From assembly GCA_004555765.1 (NCBI GenBank), contig SFHG01000007.1, forward strand, positions 5,031 to 69,030: a stretch of 64,000 nucleotides of DNA, read 5' to 3'. The position numbers and the translations under genes are program-made. Positions within the stretch are counted from its first letter, which is position 1; each line of letters begins with the position of its first letter. Positions 42,665 to 50,681 of this stretch are shown in pieces. The notes below the pieces were generated by a model. It was not told the origin of the DNA. It worked only from the letters and a program-made list of their open reading frames with translations, and did not search any database. The DNA comes from Bacteroidales bacterium. Its GTDB lineage: Bacteria; Bacteroidota; Bacteroidia; Bacteroidales; Porphyromonadaceae.

Positions 42665-43675
42665 ATGGCGCGCCTGAAGACGAAAACCATAGAGCTGCGG
42701 AACCTCGCAATCGGGTATGTGGGGAAGAAGAAAACGAAGACGGTAGCCCGGGACATCACGGGCACTCTCTTTTCGGGCGAGCTCACCTGCCTCATTGGCA
42801 GCAACGGCATAGGGAAGTCTACCCTCCTCCGCACCCTCTCCGCCTTTCAGCCCAAGCTGGGGGGAGAAGTGCTGATCTTTGGGAAAGAGGTCTCCAAGTA
42901 CTCCGATAAGGCTCTCTCGCGCCTTATTAGCGTCGTCCTCACCGAGCGTCCTTCGCTCTACAATACAACCCTTAGGGAACTCGTGGAGATGGGTCGGAGT
43001 CCTTACACCGGCTTCTGGGGCTCGCTGATGCCGGAAGACCGGGCAAAGGTGGACGAAGCCATCGATATGGTGCGCATCCGGCAGCTCGAACACCGTCTGC
43101 TCCACTCCCTCAGCGACGGCGAGAAGCAGAAAGGAATGATCGCCAAAGCCCTTGCCCAAGATACGCCTGCCATCTTTCTGGACGAGCCTACCGCCTTTCT
43201 CGACTTCCCGAGCAAAGTGGAAATAATGCAGCTTCTCCACAGGCTCTCCCGCGAGACCGGTAAGACCATCTTCCTCTCCACGCACGACTTGGAGCTGGCA
43301 CTGCAGATAGCCGATAAGATTTGGCTTTTTGACCAAGAGCCGCGCCTGCACATCGGTACTCCCGAGGATTTGGCTCTGCAGGGGGTCTTTACCGATTTTT
43401 TCTCCCACAAAGGTATCGTTTTCGACCAAAGATCGGGACTTTTTCGCATTGAGAACGGCTACGACCGCACTATAAGGTTTACGGGACGTCACACGGTAGC
43501 GTACTCCCTCGTCTCTAAGGCTCTTTTGAGGTACCGGATCTATGCGTCTTTTCGGATCGAGAGCGAAGACGAGATCGAAATCGACGGGGGCAAGATCATA
43601 CTGAGACTGAAGGGCAGAGAGGAGGCTTGCTTCGACACCATTGAGGCGCTGATAGAGGCTTTGGATCATGAATAG
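42665..43675 (+). CDS. ABC-transporter ATPase (BtuD/FecE family) with C-terminal extension
   Basis: This 336-residue ATPase energises the binding-protein/permease pair encoded just upstream; the ATG lies 1 base after the permease stop. It has Walker A GSNGIGKST (about 45-53), Q-loop region, signature LSDGEKQKG (about 150), Walker B AIFLDEPTAFLD and switch His in FLSTHDLEL. Typical FecE/BtuD proteins are about 255 residues. Here about 80 extra C-terminal residues (from about 255, YDRTIRFTGRHTVAYSLVSKAL) might be a regulatory domain; I do not recognise it. The ATG at 42665 is used because upstream in-frame codons overlap the permease. Confidence 0.92.
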   Translation: MARLKTKTIELRNLAIGYVGKKKTKTVARDITGTLFSGELTCLIGSNGIGKSTLLRTLSAFQPKLGGEVLIFGKEVSKYSDKALSRLISVVLTERPSLYNTTLRELVEMGRSPYTGFWGSLMPEDRAKVDEAIDMVRIRQLEHRLLHSLSDGEKQKGMIAKALAQDTPAIFLDEPTAFLDFPSKVEIMQLLHRLSRETGKTIFLSTHDLELALQIADKIWLFDQEPRLHIGTPEDLALQGVFTDFFSHKGIVFDQRSGLFRIENGYDRTIRFTGRHTVAYSLVSKALLRYRIYASFRIESEDEIEIDGGKIILRLKGREEACFDTIEALIEALDHE

Positions 43676-45497
43676 TATAGAGACGGAAAGGAGTCCGCTA
43701 TTAGTCATCGGCGGGACGACGGAGGGCAGAGTGGCCTGCGAAGTATCGGACGCGGCGGGCACGACCTTCTACTACTCCACGAAGACGGACGGACAGAAAG
43801 TGCAGAGCGCTAATGGCGAGCGTCTGACGGGAGGCTTGGACGCGGAAGCGATGTCTGCCCTCATCCGGGAAAAAGGGATACAGCTTCTCGTTGACGCGGC
43901 ACACCCTTTCGCCACCCTCGTGCATCGGAATATAGGGCGGGCGGTTTCCGAGACGGGTATCCCCGTCATTCGGTACGAGCGTACATTTCCGCCCGAAGAC
44001 ACGCGTCTCCGCTATTTCGACTCTTTTGATGACCTGGACCGGTTCCTCCGTAAAGCCAAGCCCCGCCGTCTTCTTTCGCTTGCCGGGGTTTCTTCCATCT
44101 CAAGGCTGGAGCCGCTGATGGAAGAAACTGAAGTCTTTGTCCGCATTATGCACCGTCCCGATTCGCTCGGGATAGTGGCGCAGAACAGGTTCCCGACGGA
44201 TCACCTCTCTTTTTACGACGAAGGAGAGACAGACGAAGCGCTCTTCCGCCGCATCCATCCCGACTTTATCGTGACAAAAGAGAGTGGCGAGACGGGAGGT
44301 TTCTGCGAAAAGACCGAGGCGGCACGCGCACTCGGCATCCCTGTCCTCGTCCTTAGGAGACCGCCTCTGCCGTATTCTCCGGACAAAATCGTCTCCGGAC
44401 CCCACGGACTGAGACGCGCGATAGAGAAACTCCTGCCCTCTTTCTTCGAGCTCAAAACCGGCTTTACCACAGGCTCCTGTGCTACCGCAGCCACTGTGGC
44501 CGCTCTCCTCTTCCTGACCAAAGAGCAGGCGGTGACGGAAGCGCCTTTTGACCTTCCCGATGGCGAACCGATGTCCATGCCCGTCTCTTCCGTATTCCTC
44601 AACCCCGACGGCTCTGTCACGGCCGCCGTGGTAAAAGACGCCGGTGACGATGCCGACGTGACGGACGGCACCGAGATCTGTTCCACCGTCCGCCTCACCG
44701 CGGCGCACTCCGGTGTCCGTTTCCTTCAGGGAGAAGGGGTCGGGGTCGTGACGCTCCCCGGCTTGGGCATAGAGATAGGCGGGCCCGCCATCAACCCGAC
44801 GCCGCGGAGGATGATCGTGCACGAGGTGCGTAAGCTCCTGCCCGTCGGCGGTATTGACGTGACCATATCCATCCCTTGTGGAGCGGAGCTGGCTCCCAAG
44901 ACCTTTAACCCCAAGCTCGGCGTGACGGGTGGCATCTCTGTGGTGGGGACTTCGGGCATCATTTATCCCTATTCGCTCAAAGGATGGGTGGACTCCATCC
45001 GAAAAGAGATCGCTGTGGCGCGTGCGCTCGGAATGGAGTTGCTTGTCCTTAACTCCGGAGCCAAGAGCGAGCGTTTCGTCAAAAAACTCTTCCCCGACCT
45101 TTCCCCCCAATCCTTTGTCCAATACGGGAACTTTATCGGCGAGACGATAAAGATGGGTGCGGATGAGGGCTTCCCGGAGATCGCCCTTGTGCTGATGATC
45201 GGCAAGGCGGTCAAGTTGGCAGAGGGCGAGCTTGACACCCACAGTCACAAAACTACGATGCACCATGCGTTTTTGGTTCGGGTGGCCGAAGATACAGGAT
45301 GTGCCCTTGAGACGATAGAAAAAATCAAGGGCATCACGATGGCGCGGGAATTGTGGTCGCTCGTCCCCGAGCACGAAAGAGCCTTTTTCGTCCGTATCGC
45401 TTCTCTTTGTCACGAAGTCTGCGCCCCGCTCCTGCCCGGAGGCAAGCTCAGGATCTTCCTTATTGACGACCAAGGAGAGCTTAGAGCCAAAGCGTAG
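43668..45497 (+). CDS. CbiJ-CbiD fusion: cobalt-precorrin-6A reductase / cobalt-precorrin-5B C1-methyltransferase
   Basis: Residues 10 to about 250 are a CbiJ/CobK reductase (LLVIGGTTEGRVACEV, LLVDAAHPFATLVHRNIG, IPVIRYERTF, DFIVTKESGETGGFCEKTEAA), using NAD(P)H. Residues from about 262 to 605 are CbiD (KTGFTTGSCATAATVAALLFL, GIGVVT-type loop VGVVTLPGLGIEIG, NPRRMI-like TPRRMIVHEVRKLL, VTGGISVVGTSGIIYPYS). CbiD methylates C1 and CbiJ acts on its product, so the fusion joins consecutive steps. It begins 8 bases inside the ATPase gene and is the last gene of the operon. CbiD again marks the anaerobic pathway. Confidence 0.93.
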   Translation: MNSIETERSPLLVIGGTTEGRVACEVSDAAGTTFYYSTKTDGQKVQSANGERLTGGLDAEAMSALIREKGIQLLVDAAHPFATLVHRNIGRAVSETGIPVIRYERTFPPEDTRLRYFDSFDDLDRFLRKAKPRRLLSLAGVSSISRLEPLMEETEVFVRIMHRPDSLGIVAQNRFPTDHLSFYDEGETDEALFRRIHPDFIVTKESGETGGFCEKTEAARALGIPVLVLRRPPLPYSPDKIVSGPHGLRRAIEKLLPSFFELKTGFTTGSCATAATVAALLFLTKEQAVTEAPFDLPDGEPMSMPVSSVFLNPDGSVTAAVVKDAGDDADVTDGTEICSTVRLTAAHSGVRFLQGEGVGVVTLPGLGIEIGGPAINPTPRRMIVHEVRKLLPVGGIDVTISIPCGAELAPKTFNPKLGVTGGISVVGTSGIIYPYSLKGWVDSIRKEIAVARALGMELLVLNSGAKSERFVKKLFPDLSPQSFVQYGNFIGETIKMGADEGFPEIALVLMIGKAVKLAEGELDTHSHKTTMHHAFLVRVAEDTGCALETIEKIKGITMARELWSLVPEHERAFFVRIASLCHEVCAPLLPGGKLRIFLIDDQGELRAKA

Positions 45498-45506
45498 GAA
45501 AAGATT

Positions 45507-45598
45507 TCGGTACGTATCTCGCCCCCTTCTCGGTCTGTATCTTTTCCTGCTCCCGTACAGGTCGAAAAAATCTCCCCGGTACGACCGAAAACAGACCG
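45507..45598. repeat. Intergenic palindromic repeat cluster, copy 11
   Basis: TTCGGTACGTATCTCG, CTCGGTCTGTATCTT, CCCGTACAGGTCGA and CCGGTACGACCGAAA lie in the 151-base gap between the convergent cbiJ-cbiD and rnhB genes. A shared terminator role is possible here. Confidence 0.75.
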
Positions 45599-45648
45599 TG
45601 GTTTTGCTTCCCCCTCTTGGGTGGTCGGAAACCTCGGGGGCGAAAGAT

Positions 45649-46272
45649 CTAATCGAAAAGTCCCTTTCTGCAAGGACGGAAAGAGCGTCTGTGGTAGGGA
45701 GTGAGTCCTTTTTCCTCTATACCCATAAGGTGGGCGCGGGTGCCGTAGCCTGCGTTTTGCTCCCAACCGTAGCCGGGGTACTCTTCCGATAGCCGTGCCA
45801 TCAGACGGTCGCGGTGGACTTTGGCGAGGACACTTGCTGCCGCGATGCTCGCCACCCGACCATCGCCCCCTACGATTGTCTCAAAGGGCACTTCGAGGGT
45901 GGAGCGGAAACGGTTGCCGTCCACGAGAAGATACTCGGGCTTAAGGGGTAGGGCGGTGATGGCGCGCTCCATCGCGAGAAATGTGGCTCCAAGAATATTC
46001 AGCCTGTCTATCTCCGAGGGCGAAGCTTCTCCGATGGCATAGGCAATGGCCCGATGGCGTATCTCTTGATCCATCTCTTCCCGCTGCCGGCGGGTGAGCT
46101 GCTTGGAGTCGGTGAGACCGGGGAGTACGAAGTCTTCGGGTAAGATGACGGCAGCCGAGCAAACGGGACCCGCCAGGCATCCGCGTCCCACTTCGTCTAC
46201 GCCGGCTTCGATACGCCCCGGTTCGAGACGGGCTGGTAGGAGCAGTTCCTCACGCGTCTTTACTCGGGACAC
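45649..46272 (-). CDS. rnhB: Ribonuclease HII
   Basis: This 207-residue enzyme cuts the RNA strand of RNA-DNA hybrids and removes single misincorporated ribonucleotides. The active-site carboxylates are visible: Asp26-Glu27 in GVDEVGRGCLAGP, then LLVDGNRF and AAASVLAKVHRD. The C-terminal YHRRSFRP is the usual ending. The start is a GTG that overlaps the end of the upstream CDF gene by 23 bases, so the two are translationally linked. It is the last gene of the minus-strand cluster. Confidence 0.95.
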   Translation of the reverse strand: MSRVKTREELLLPARLEPGRIEAGVDEVGRGCLAGPVCSAAVILPEDFVLPGLTDSKQLTRRQREEMDQEIRHRAIAYAIGEASPSEIDRLNILGATFLAMERAITALPLKPEYLLVDGNRFRSTLEVPFETIVGGDGRVASIAAASVLAKVHRDRLMARLSEEYPGYGWEQNAGYGTRAHLMGIEEKGLTPYHRRSFRPCRKGLFD

Positions 46273-47182
46273 AGTAGATGTGGGTAAAGGGTTTGGTGGG
46301 CTCCACGTGGATGTTGATGTGGGTCTCTTCGCCGTACTTCTCCCTAATCAGGTGCTCACACTGCATCGTGAGTTCGTGGGCTTGGTACAGCGGCATATTC
46401 CCGTCTACGCGGATGTCGAGCTCGATGGCGAAGGTGCTGGAGCCTATCATACGGGTGCGGATGTTATGGGGGTCGGAGACGCCGTCCACCCCGAGGATGA
46501 GGTTCTTGATGTCTTCTATCGTTTCGTCGGGGATGGCAGCCTCGGTGAGTTTGCGGAGGGCAGGGATGCAGATCCCTACTCCGAAGTAGATGATGAAGCC
46601 GGCCACTATGATGGCGGCAGCCGGCTCCGCCAAGCTCCAGATGCCGCCCCAAAGCCGTGAGATTGTCACTCCGAGTGCGACGGCAAGGGCACTGAAGACA
46701 TCGTTGCGGTGGTCTTGAGCCTGCGCCATCAGTGCCTCACTCTTCGTCTCGATGCCCTGCTTGTGGGTGTAGAAGTAGGCGATCGCTTTGAGGACGAGGG
46801 TAAAGCCTGCCACGACGAGCGCTATCCACTCGGGCGGAGTGGGAAACTCATTTCGGGTAAAGTACCGCTCTATCACGTTCGCGCTGTTGACGACGATGAG
46901 GATACCGGCGATGCACATCATCACTCCGATAAAGAGCGTGGCCACTGTCTCGTACTTGCCGTGACCGTATGCGTGGTCTTTGTCCCTTGGGCGGGAAGAG
47001 AGACGGAGGAAGAGGTAGACGACGATGTTGGACGCTATGTCTCCGAATGAGTTTATGGCGTCGGCGATGAGGGCAGTGGAGTGTCCGATGATCCCCGTGA
47101 TGAGCTTGAGGGGTGGAAGGATCAGGTTGACGGACGAAGAGAGGAGGTACGCCCGCTGTTTCTTCTGGTCATTTGTCGGCAT
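46250..47182 (-). CDS. Cation diffusion facilitator (CDF) family metal exporter
   Basis: This 310-residue inner-membrane antiporter probably exports Zn2+, Mn2+, Fe2+ or Co2+. Six membrane segments are seen. The metal site of helix II is ALIADAINSFGDI (Asp41 and Asp48 region). Helix V has QAQDHRNDVFSALAVALG with the His/Asp pair. A cytoplasmic C-terminal domain (about 215-305) contains HINIHVEP. The HxxxD pattern in helix V (HRND) gives a weak clue about metal choice. Its start overlaps the ftsQ stop by 14 bases, an unusual neighbour for a division gene. Confidence 0.92.
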   Translation of the reverse strand: MPTNDQKKQRAYLLSSSVNLILPPLKLITGIIGHSTALIADAINSFGDIASNIVVYLFLRLSSRPRDKDHAYGHGKYETVATLFIGVMMCIAGILIVVNSANVIERYFTRNEFPTPPEWIALVVAGFTLVLKAIAYFYTHKQGIETKSEALMAQAQDHRNDVFSALAVALGVTISRLWGGIWSLAEPAAAIIVAGFIIYFGVGICIPALRKLTEAAIPDETIEDIKNLILGVDGVSDPHNIRTRMIGSSTFAIELDIRVDGNMPLYQAHELTMQCEHLIREKYGEETHINIHVEPTKPFTHIYCVPSKDA

Positions 47183-47939
47183 CTTCGCGTCGGGTGCAGA
47201 TGATTTGGTCTTTGTAGGAGAGTTTTACGAGACTATACTTATTAGCGCCCACTTGGGGTACTATCTTTTTGTAAAAGAGAGGTACTTTGGAGAGGTCTTC
47301 GGAGAGGGTGGCGACGCCGTGGAGCTCGAAGACGTAGTCTCCGATGCGTGGGTACAGGCGTATCTGTCGCCCGCTGAGGACGTCGATGAAGGGAAAGAAC
47401 GTCCGGTAGTCGTTGCTTTGGCTGAGGTAAGAAGCCAAGGGGTACACCGTGGAGGCGATTACGGAGTCGGTGAGGTTGCCCGTGGCGATGGGGACAAGAG
47501 CCGCCGCTCCGACTCTGCCGGGGACGGAGACTCCTTCTTCGTCGAGGAAATAAGCCTTGCCGCCGCGGTAATACCTTAGGATGGGTGTCCGCTCGATTAC
47601 CCGGATATTAAGGGTGCGTGCAGAGGGCGAGATGAAGACTTCGGCACGCTTGAGGTAGGCGATTTTTTCGGACAGCGTGTGTTCGAGTTCCCCTATTCTC
47701 ACGGGTGAGGAGACACTGTCTTCGATCGAAAACGGCAGCTCTTTGATGATCTCCTCTGTCCTCAAAAAAGAGGATCGTGGCGAAGACCTCTCGATCTTCA
47801 CGATCGTCTTGTACGGCAGGACGGCATACCGTGCCTGTCCTTGGGAGAGGATATAGGAGACCGGCAGGGCAAGGAGGAGCAGCCCTGCGAGCACAAAGAG
47901 AATGCTTCGGGTAATCTTGTGTCTTGTCTCTTTCGTCAT
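47169..47939 (-). CDS. ftsQ: Cell division protein FtsQ
   Basis: This 256-residue bitopic divisome protein links FtsA/FtsW-side components in the periplasm. It has a short cytoplasmic N-terminus, one membrane segment (about 12-32, ILFVLAGLLLLALPVSYIL), then a POTRA-like region (VKIERSSPRSSFLRTEEIIKELP, about 48-80) and the FtsQ beta domain (RVIERTPILRYYRGGKAYFLDEEG, VATGNLTDSVI, FPFIDVLSGRQIRLYPRIGDYVFELHG). The ATG at 47939 is preferred to an upstream TTG. It follows murC, as in other dcw clusters, but the next gene is a CDF transporter instead of ftsA. Confidence 0.85.
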   Translation of the reverse strand: MTKETRHKITRSILFVLAGLLLLALPVSYILSQGQARYAVLPYKTIVKIERSSPRSSFLRTEEIIKELPFSIEDSVSSPVRIGELEHTLSEKIAYLKRAEVFISPSARTLNIRVIERTPILRYYRGGKAYFLDEEGVSVPGRVGAAALVPIATGNLTDSVIASTVYPLASYLSQSNDYRTFFPFIDVLSGRQIRLYPRIGDYVFELHGVATLSEDLSKVPLFYKKIVPQVGANKYSLVKLSYKDQIICTRREDADK

Positions 47940-47957
47940 CTGTTTGTCCAAAAAAAT

Positions 47958-48058
47958 CGCTCTGTATCTCGCTTTCTTTTCAGTCTGTATCTCCCCGGAT
48001 TTCCGGTCTGTATCTCGCCTCCTTTTCGGCCTGTATCTCGTCCGACCTGTCGGTCTGT
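47958..48058. repeat. Palindromic repeat cluster, copy 12 (tandem, murC-ftsQ gap)
   Basis: Five copies of the half-site run in the same direction on the + strand (CTCTGTATCTCG, CAGTCTGTATCTC, CCGGTCTGTATCTCG, CGGCCTGTATCTCG, CGGTCTGTC), about 20-25 bases apart. This copy is tandem and not inverted, and lies between co-oriented genes of one cluster. Confidence 0.8.
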
Positions 48059-49425
48059 CAGTCTTTCAGGCTCTCGATGGCTTTTGGTACCTCGAACTCT
48101 ATGTCCCCCGCGCCCATCATCACGAGTACTTCGGGCTTCTTTCCCCTCAGGACAGCGGGAAGGGTCTCTTTCGTCGCCACACTCTTACGGGCAGAAGTGA
48201 CGAAAGGCAGGATGGCTTCGCTCGTGACGCCCGGGATGGGCTCTTCGCGCGCCGGGTATATGGGGATGAGGATGACTTCGTCCGCTATGGAGAGCGCACG
48301 CCCGAAGTCTTCAAGAAAATCCCTGGTGCGGGTAAAGAGGTGAGGTTGGAAGACCACGGTAATCTCGCGCTCCGGGTAGAGGTCGCGTATCGAGGCGAGT
48401 GAGGCGCGGATCTCGTCCGGGTGGTGGGCGTAGTCGTCTATAACCACACGTCCGCCGGGGAGCTTGGTGCGCTCGAAACGGCGGTGTGCCCCGCGGAACG
48501 TCTTCAGTCCCTCCCGCAGCTCTTCCTCCGTGCAGCCGAGACGGTAGGCGAGGGCGAGGGCGGCTGTGGCGTTGAGCACGTTGATCTCTATCGGAGTGCC
48601 GATTTGGAGATCTCTGAAGACCCCCTTCCCGCCGTCATAGTGCCAGTCAAAGAAGAGCTCGCCCCCTTCGTAGCGGAGACGGGAGTAGTAATAGTCACAG
48701 ACCTCGGAGGCACCGTAGGTCTCGACCAGGACACCCTCCGGGGCAGGCAGATCCCGGACTTCTTCTTGGAGCAAAAGCCGTCCCTCCTTGCTCGTCAAAC
48801 CGGCGAAGAGGCGGAATGCTTCGTGGAACGCCTCTTCCGTCCCGTAGATATCGAGGTGGTCGGGACGATTGCTCGTGATGATGGAGCAAAAAGGCGACAG
48901 GCGATGGAAAGAGCGGTCGTACTCGTCGGCCTCCACGACCACGTAGGGGCTTTTGTCGTCCACAAGGAGGTTGGAGCCGAAGTTCAGGGAGAGCCCTCCG
49001 AGGAACGCATTCGTCCCGATGTGCGAACTCTTCAACAGGTGCGCGAGGAGCGTGGAGGTTGTCGTCTTGCCGTGGGTGCCTGCGACGCAGAGCGCTTTGT
49101 GCACACGCGAGATCTCGCCGAGTACTTCGGAGCGTTTCCTCTCGGGGATGCCTTTGGCCTTGAAGTACTGTCTCAGACGGTTGTCTTCGTGAATGGCAGG
49201 GGTGAAGACGACACGAACCTCCGGATTCTCACGAAAGGCGTCCGCCATTTTTTCAGGGGTGTCTTCGTAAATAATCTCTCCCCCGAGCTCTTCAAGAGCG
49301 GTAGTGATGGGGGTTCGTACACGGTCATAGCCGCCGACGCGGTGCCCGGAGAGCAGGAAATAACGGGCGAGGGCGCTCATACCGATGCCCCCGATGCCTA
49401 TGAAAAAGAACGTTTCTTGCGTCAT
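48058..49425 (-). CDS. murC: UDP-N-acetylmuramate--L-alanine ligase MurC
   Basis: This cytoplasmic ligase adds L-Ala to UDP-MurNAc in peptidoglycan synthesis. The N-terminal UDP-binding loop is FFIGIGGIGMSALARYFL (7-24), the ATP P-loop is AGTHGKTTT (about 115-123), then VVEADEYDRSF, the central NRPDHLDIY and the C-terminal domain with VIDDYAHHPDEI. At 455 residues it is full length. It lies between murG and ftsQ, the standard dcw order, though both gaps hold repeat clusters. Confidence 0.97.
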   Translation of the reverse strand: MTQETFFFIGIGGIGMSALARYFLLSGHRVGGYDRVRTPITTALEELGGEIIYEDTPEKMADAFRENPEVRVVFTPAIHEDNRLRQYFKAKGIPERKRSEVLGEISRVHKALCVAGTHGKTTTSTLLAHLLKSSHIGTNAFLGGLSLNFGSNLLVDDKSPYVVVEADEYDRSFHRLSPFCSIITSNRPDHLDIYGTEEAFHEAFRLFAGLTSKEGRLLLQEEVRDLPAPEGVLVETYGASEVCDYYYSRLRYEGGELFFDWHYDGGKGVFRDLQIGTPIEINVLNATAALALAYRLGCTEEELREGLKTFRGAHRRFERTKLPGGRVVIDDYAHHPDEIRASLASIRDLYPEREITVVFQPHLFTRTRDFLEDFGRALSIADEVILIPIYPAREEPIPGVTSEAILPFVTSARKSVATKETLPAVLRGKKPEVLVMMGAGDIEFEVPKAIESLKD

Positions 49426-49541
49426 GGTCTGTATGTGCGTACAGTGTGCTTCTTTTGGGAGGTACGTACCGGGATGTTTCCCCCGGTCCGTAGGAGACCG
49501 TACCCTCGGTACGTATCTCGTCCGTCTCTCGGTCTGTACCT
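49426..49541. repeat. Palindromic repeat cluster, copy 13 (murG-murC gap)
   Basis: TGGTCTGTATGTG, GAGGTACGTACCGGG, CCCGGTCCGTAGG, CTCGGTACGTATCTCG and CTCGGTCTGTACC occupy nearly the whole 131-base gap between murG and murC. No promoter box is evident. Confidence 0.78.
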
Positions 49542-49556
49542 TTTTTCGTGTAAGGT

Positions 49557-50666
49557 CTATGCCTGTTTGATCAGAAGTTCGATCTCGTCGACAATCATTT
49601 CCGCAGCCTTGGGAAGTGCCATCTTGCGTGCGGCTTCGGACATCCCGGCGAGCTTCGCGTCGTCACGAATCGTCTCAAGTGCGACGGGGATCAAGTCATG
49701 GACGGCGTCGTTGTCGCGAACCATAATCGCGGCAGCCTCACTTACCAGGGCTTCGGCATTCTTGGTCTGATGATCTTCGGCGACGTTCGGAGAGGGGACG
49801 AGTACCATAGGCAGCCCTAAATTCGTGAGCTCCGAAATGGAACCCGCACCCGCACGCGAGACGACGAGGTCGGCTATCGAGTAGGCGAAGTCCATACGGG
49901 AGATGAAAGGGAGGAGACGGACGTTTTCGGGAAGCGTGTCCTTGGTGCGATCCTTCATTTCCTCATAGTGACTCTTGCCGCACTGCCAGATTACCTGGAG
50001 ACCCTCTTCCTTGCCAAGCTTCCCGACAAAGCCGGAGACGGCGAGGTTTATCGACCCTGCGCCGAGGCTTCCTCCGAGGATGAGGAGTGTCTTTTTTGCG
50101 GGGTCAAGCTCGAAGTACGCATAGGCTTCGGGCATCTTCCGCTCCAGATCGGCAAGCTCCTTACGGGTGGGGTTGCCGGTGAGTACAATCTTAGTGGCGC
50201 GGGGGAAGAAACGCTCCATCCCCGCATAGGCGACGCAGACCGTGTTCGCGTGCCGACCCACGAGTTTATTCGTCTTGCCCGCAAAGGAGTTTTGCTCCTG
50301 CACAAGCGTGGGTACTCCGCTCTTACCCGCCGCAATAAGCGTGGGAGCCGAGGCGTAGCCGCCCACGCCCACCGCTGCTTCGGGCTTGAAGTCGCTGATA
50401 AACCCTCGGGCGATATTGATGCTTTTGATGAGGTGGGAGAGCGTCCGCCATTTGCTCAAGAGACCTCCGCCCCTCTCCAGTCCGCGGACCGGGAGCAGCT
50501 TTATGGGGTACCCTGCTTCCGGGACGCGCTCTGCCTCCATGCGCCCTTCTGCTCCGATGAAGAGAATCTCGCACGAGGGGTAACGCCTCTTGATCTCTCC
50601 GGCTATGGACAGTGCCGGGAAGATATGCCCTCCCGTGCCACCGCCGCTGATGATGATACGTTTCAT
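49557..50666 (-). CDS. murG: UDP-GlcNAc:lipid I N-acetylglucosaminyltransferase MurG
   Basis: This peripheral membrane GT-B enzyme (369 aa) converts lipid I to lipid II. The N-terminal glycine loop is ISGGGTGGHIFPALSIAGEI (about 5-25), followed by GVGGYASAPTLIAA, ILGGSLGAGSINLAV and the donor-binding SRAGAGSISELTNLGLPMVLVPSP...DHQTKNAEAL. All family motifs are intact. It starts 16 bases after ftsW, so the two are co-transcribed. Confidence 0.97.
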   Translation of the reverse strand: MKRIIISGGGTGGHIFPALSIAGEIKRRYPSCEILFIGAEGRMEAERVPEAGYPIKLLPVRGLERGGGLLSKWRTLSHLIKSINIARGFISDFKPEAAVGVGGYASAPTLIAAGKSGVPTLVQEQNSFAGKTNKLVGRHANTVCVAYAGMERFFPRATKIVLTGNPTRKELADLERKMPEAYAYFELDPAKKTLLILGGSLGAGSINLAVSGFVGKLGKEEGLQVIWQCGKSHYEEMKDRTKDTLPENVRLLPFISRMDFAYSIADLVVSRAGAGSISELTNLGLPMVLVPSPNVAEDHQTKNAEALVSEAAAIMVRDNDAVHDLIPVALETIRDDAKLAGMSEAARKMALPKAAEMIVDEIELLIKQA

Positions 50667-50681
50667 TTGAATTGGATTTCT

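Noticed and set aside
48421..49770. 449-codon open frame on the plus strand
   Set aside because: It is antisense to murC and crosses the murG-murC repeat cluster.
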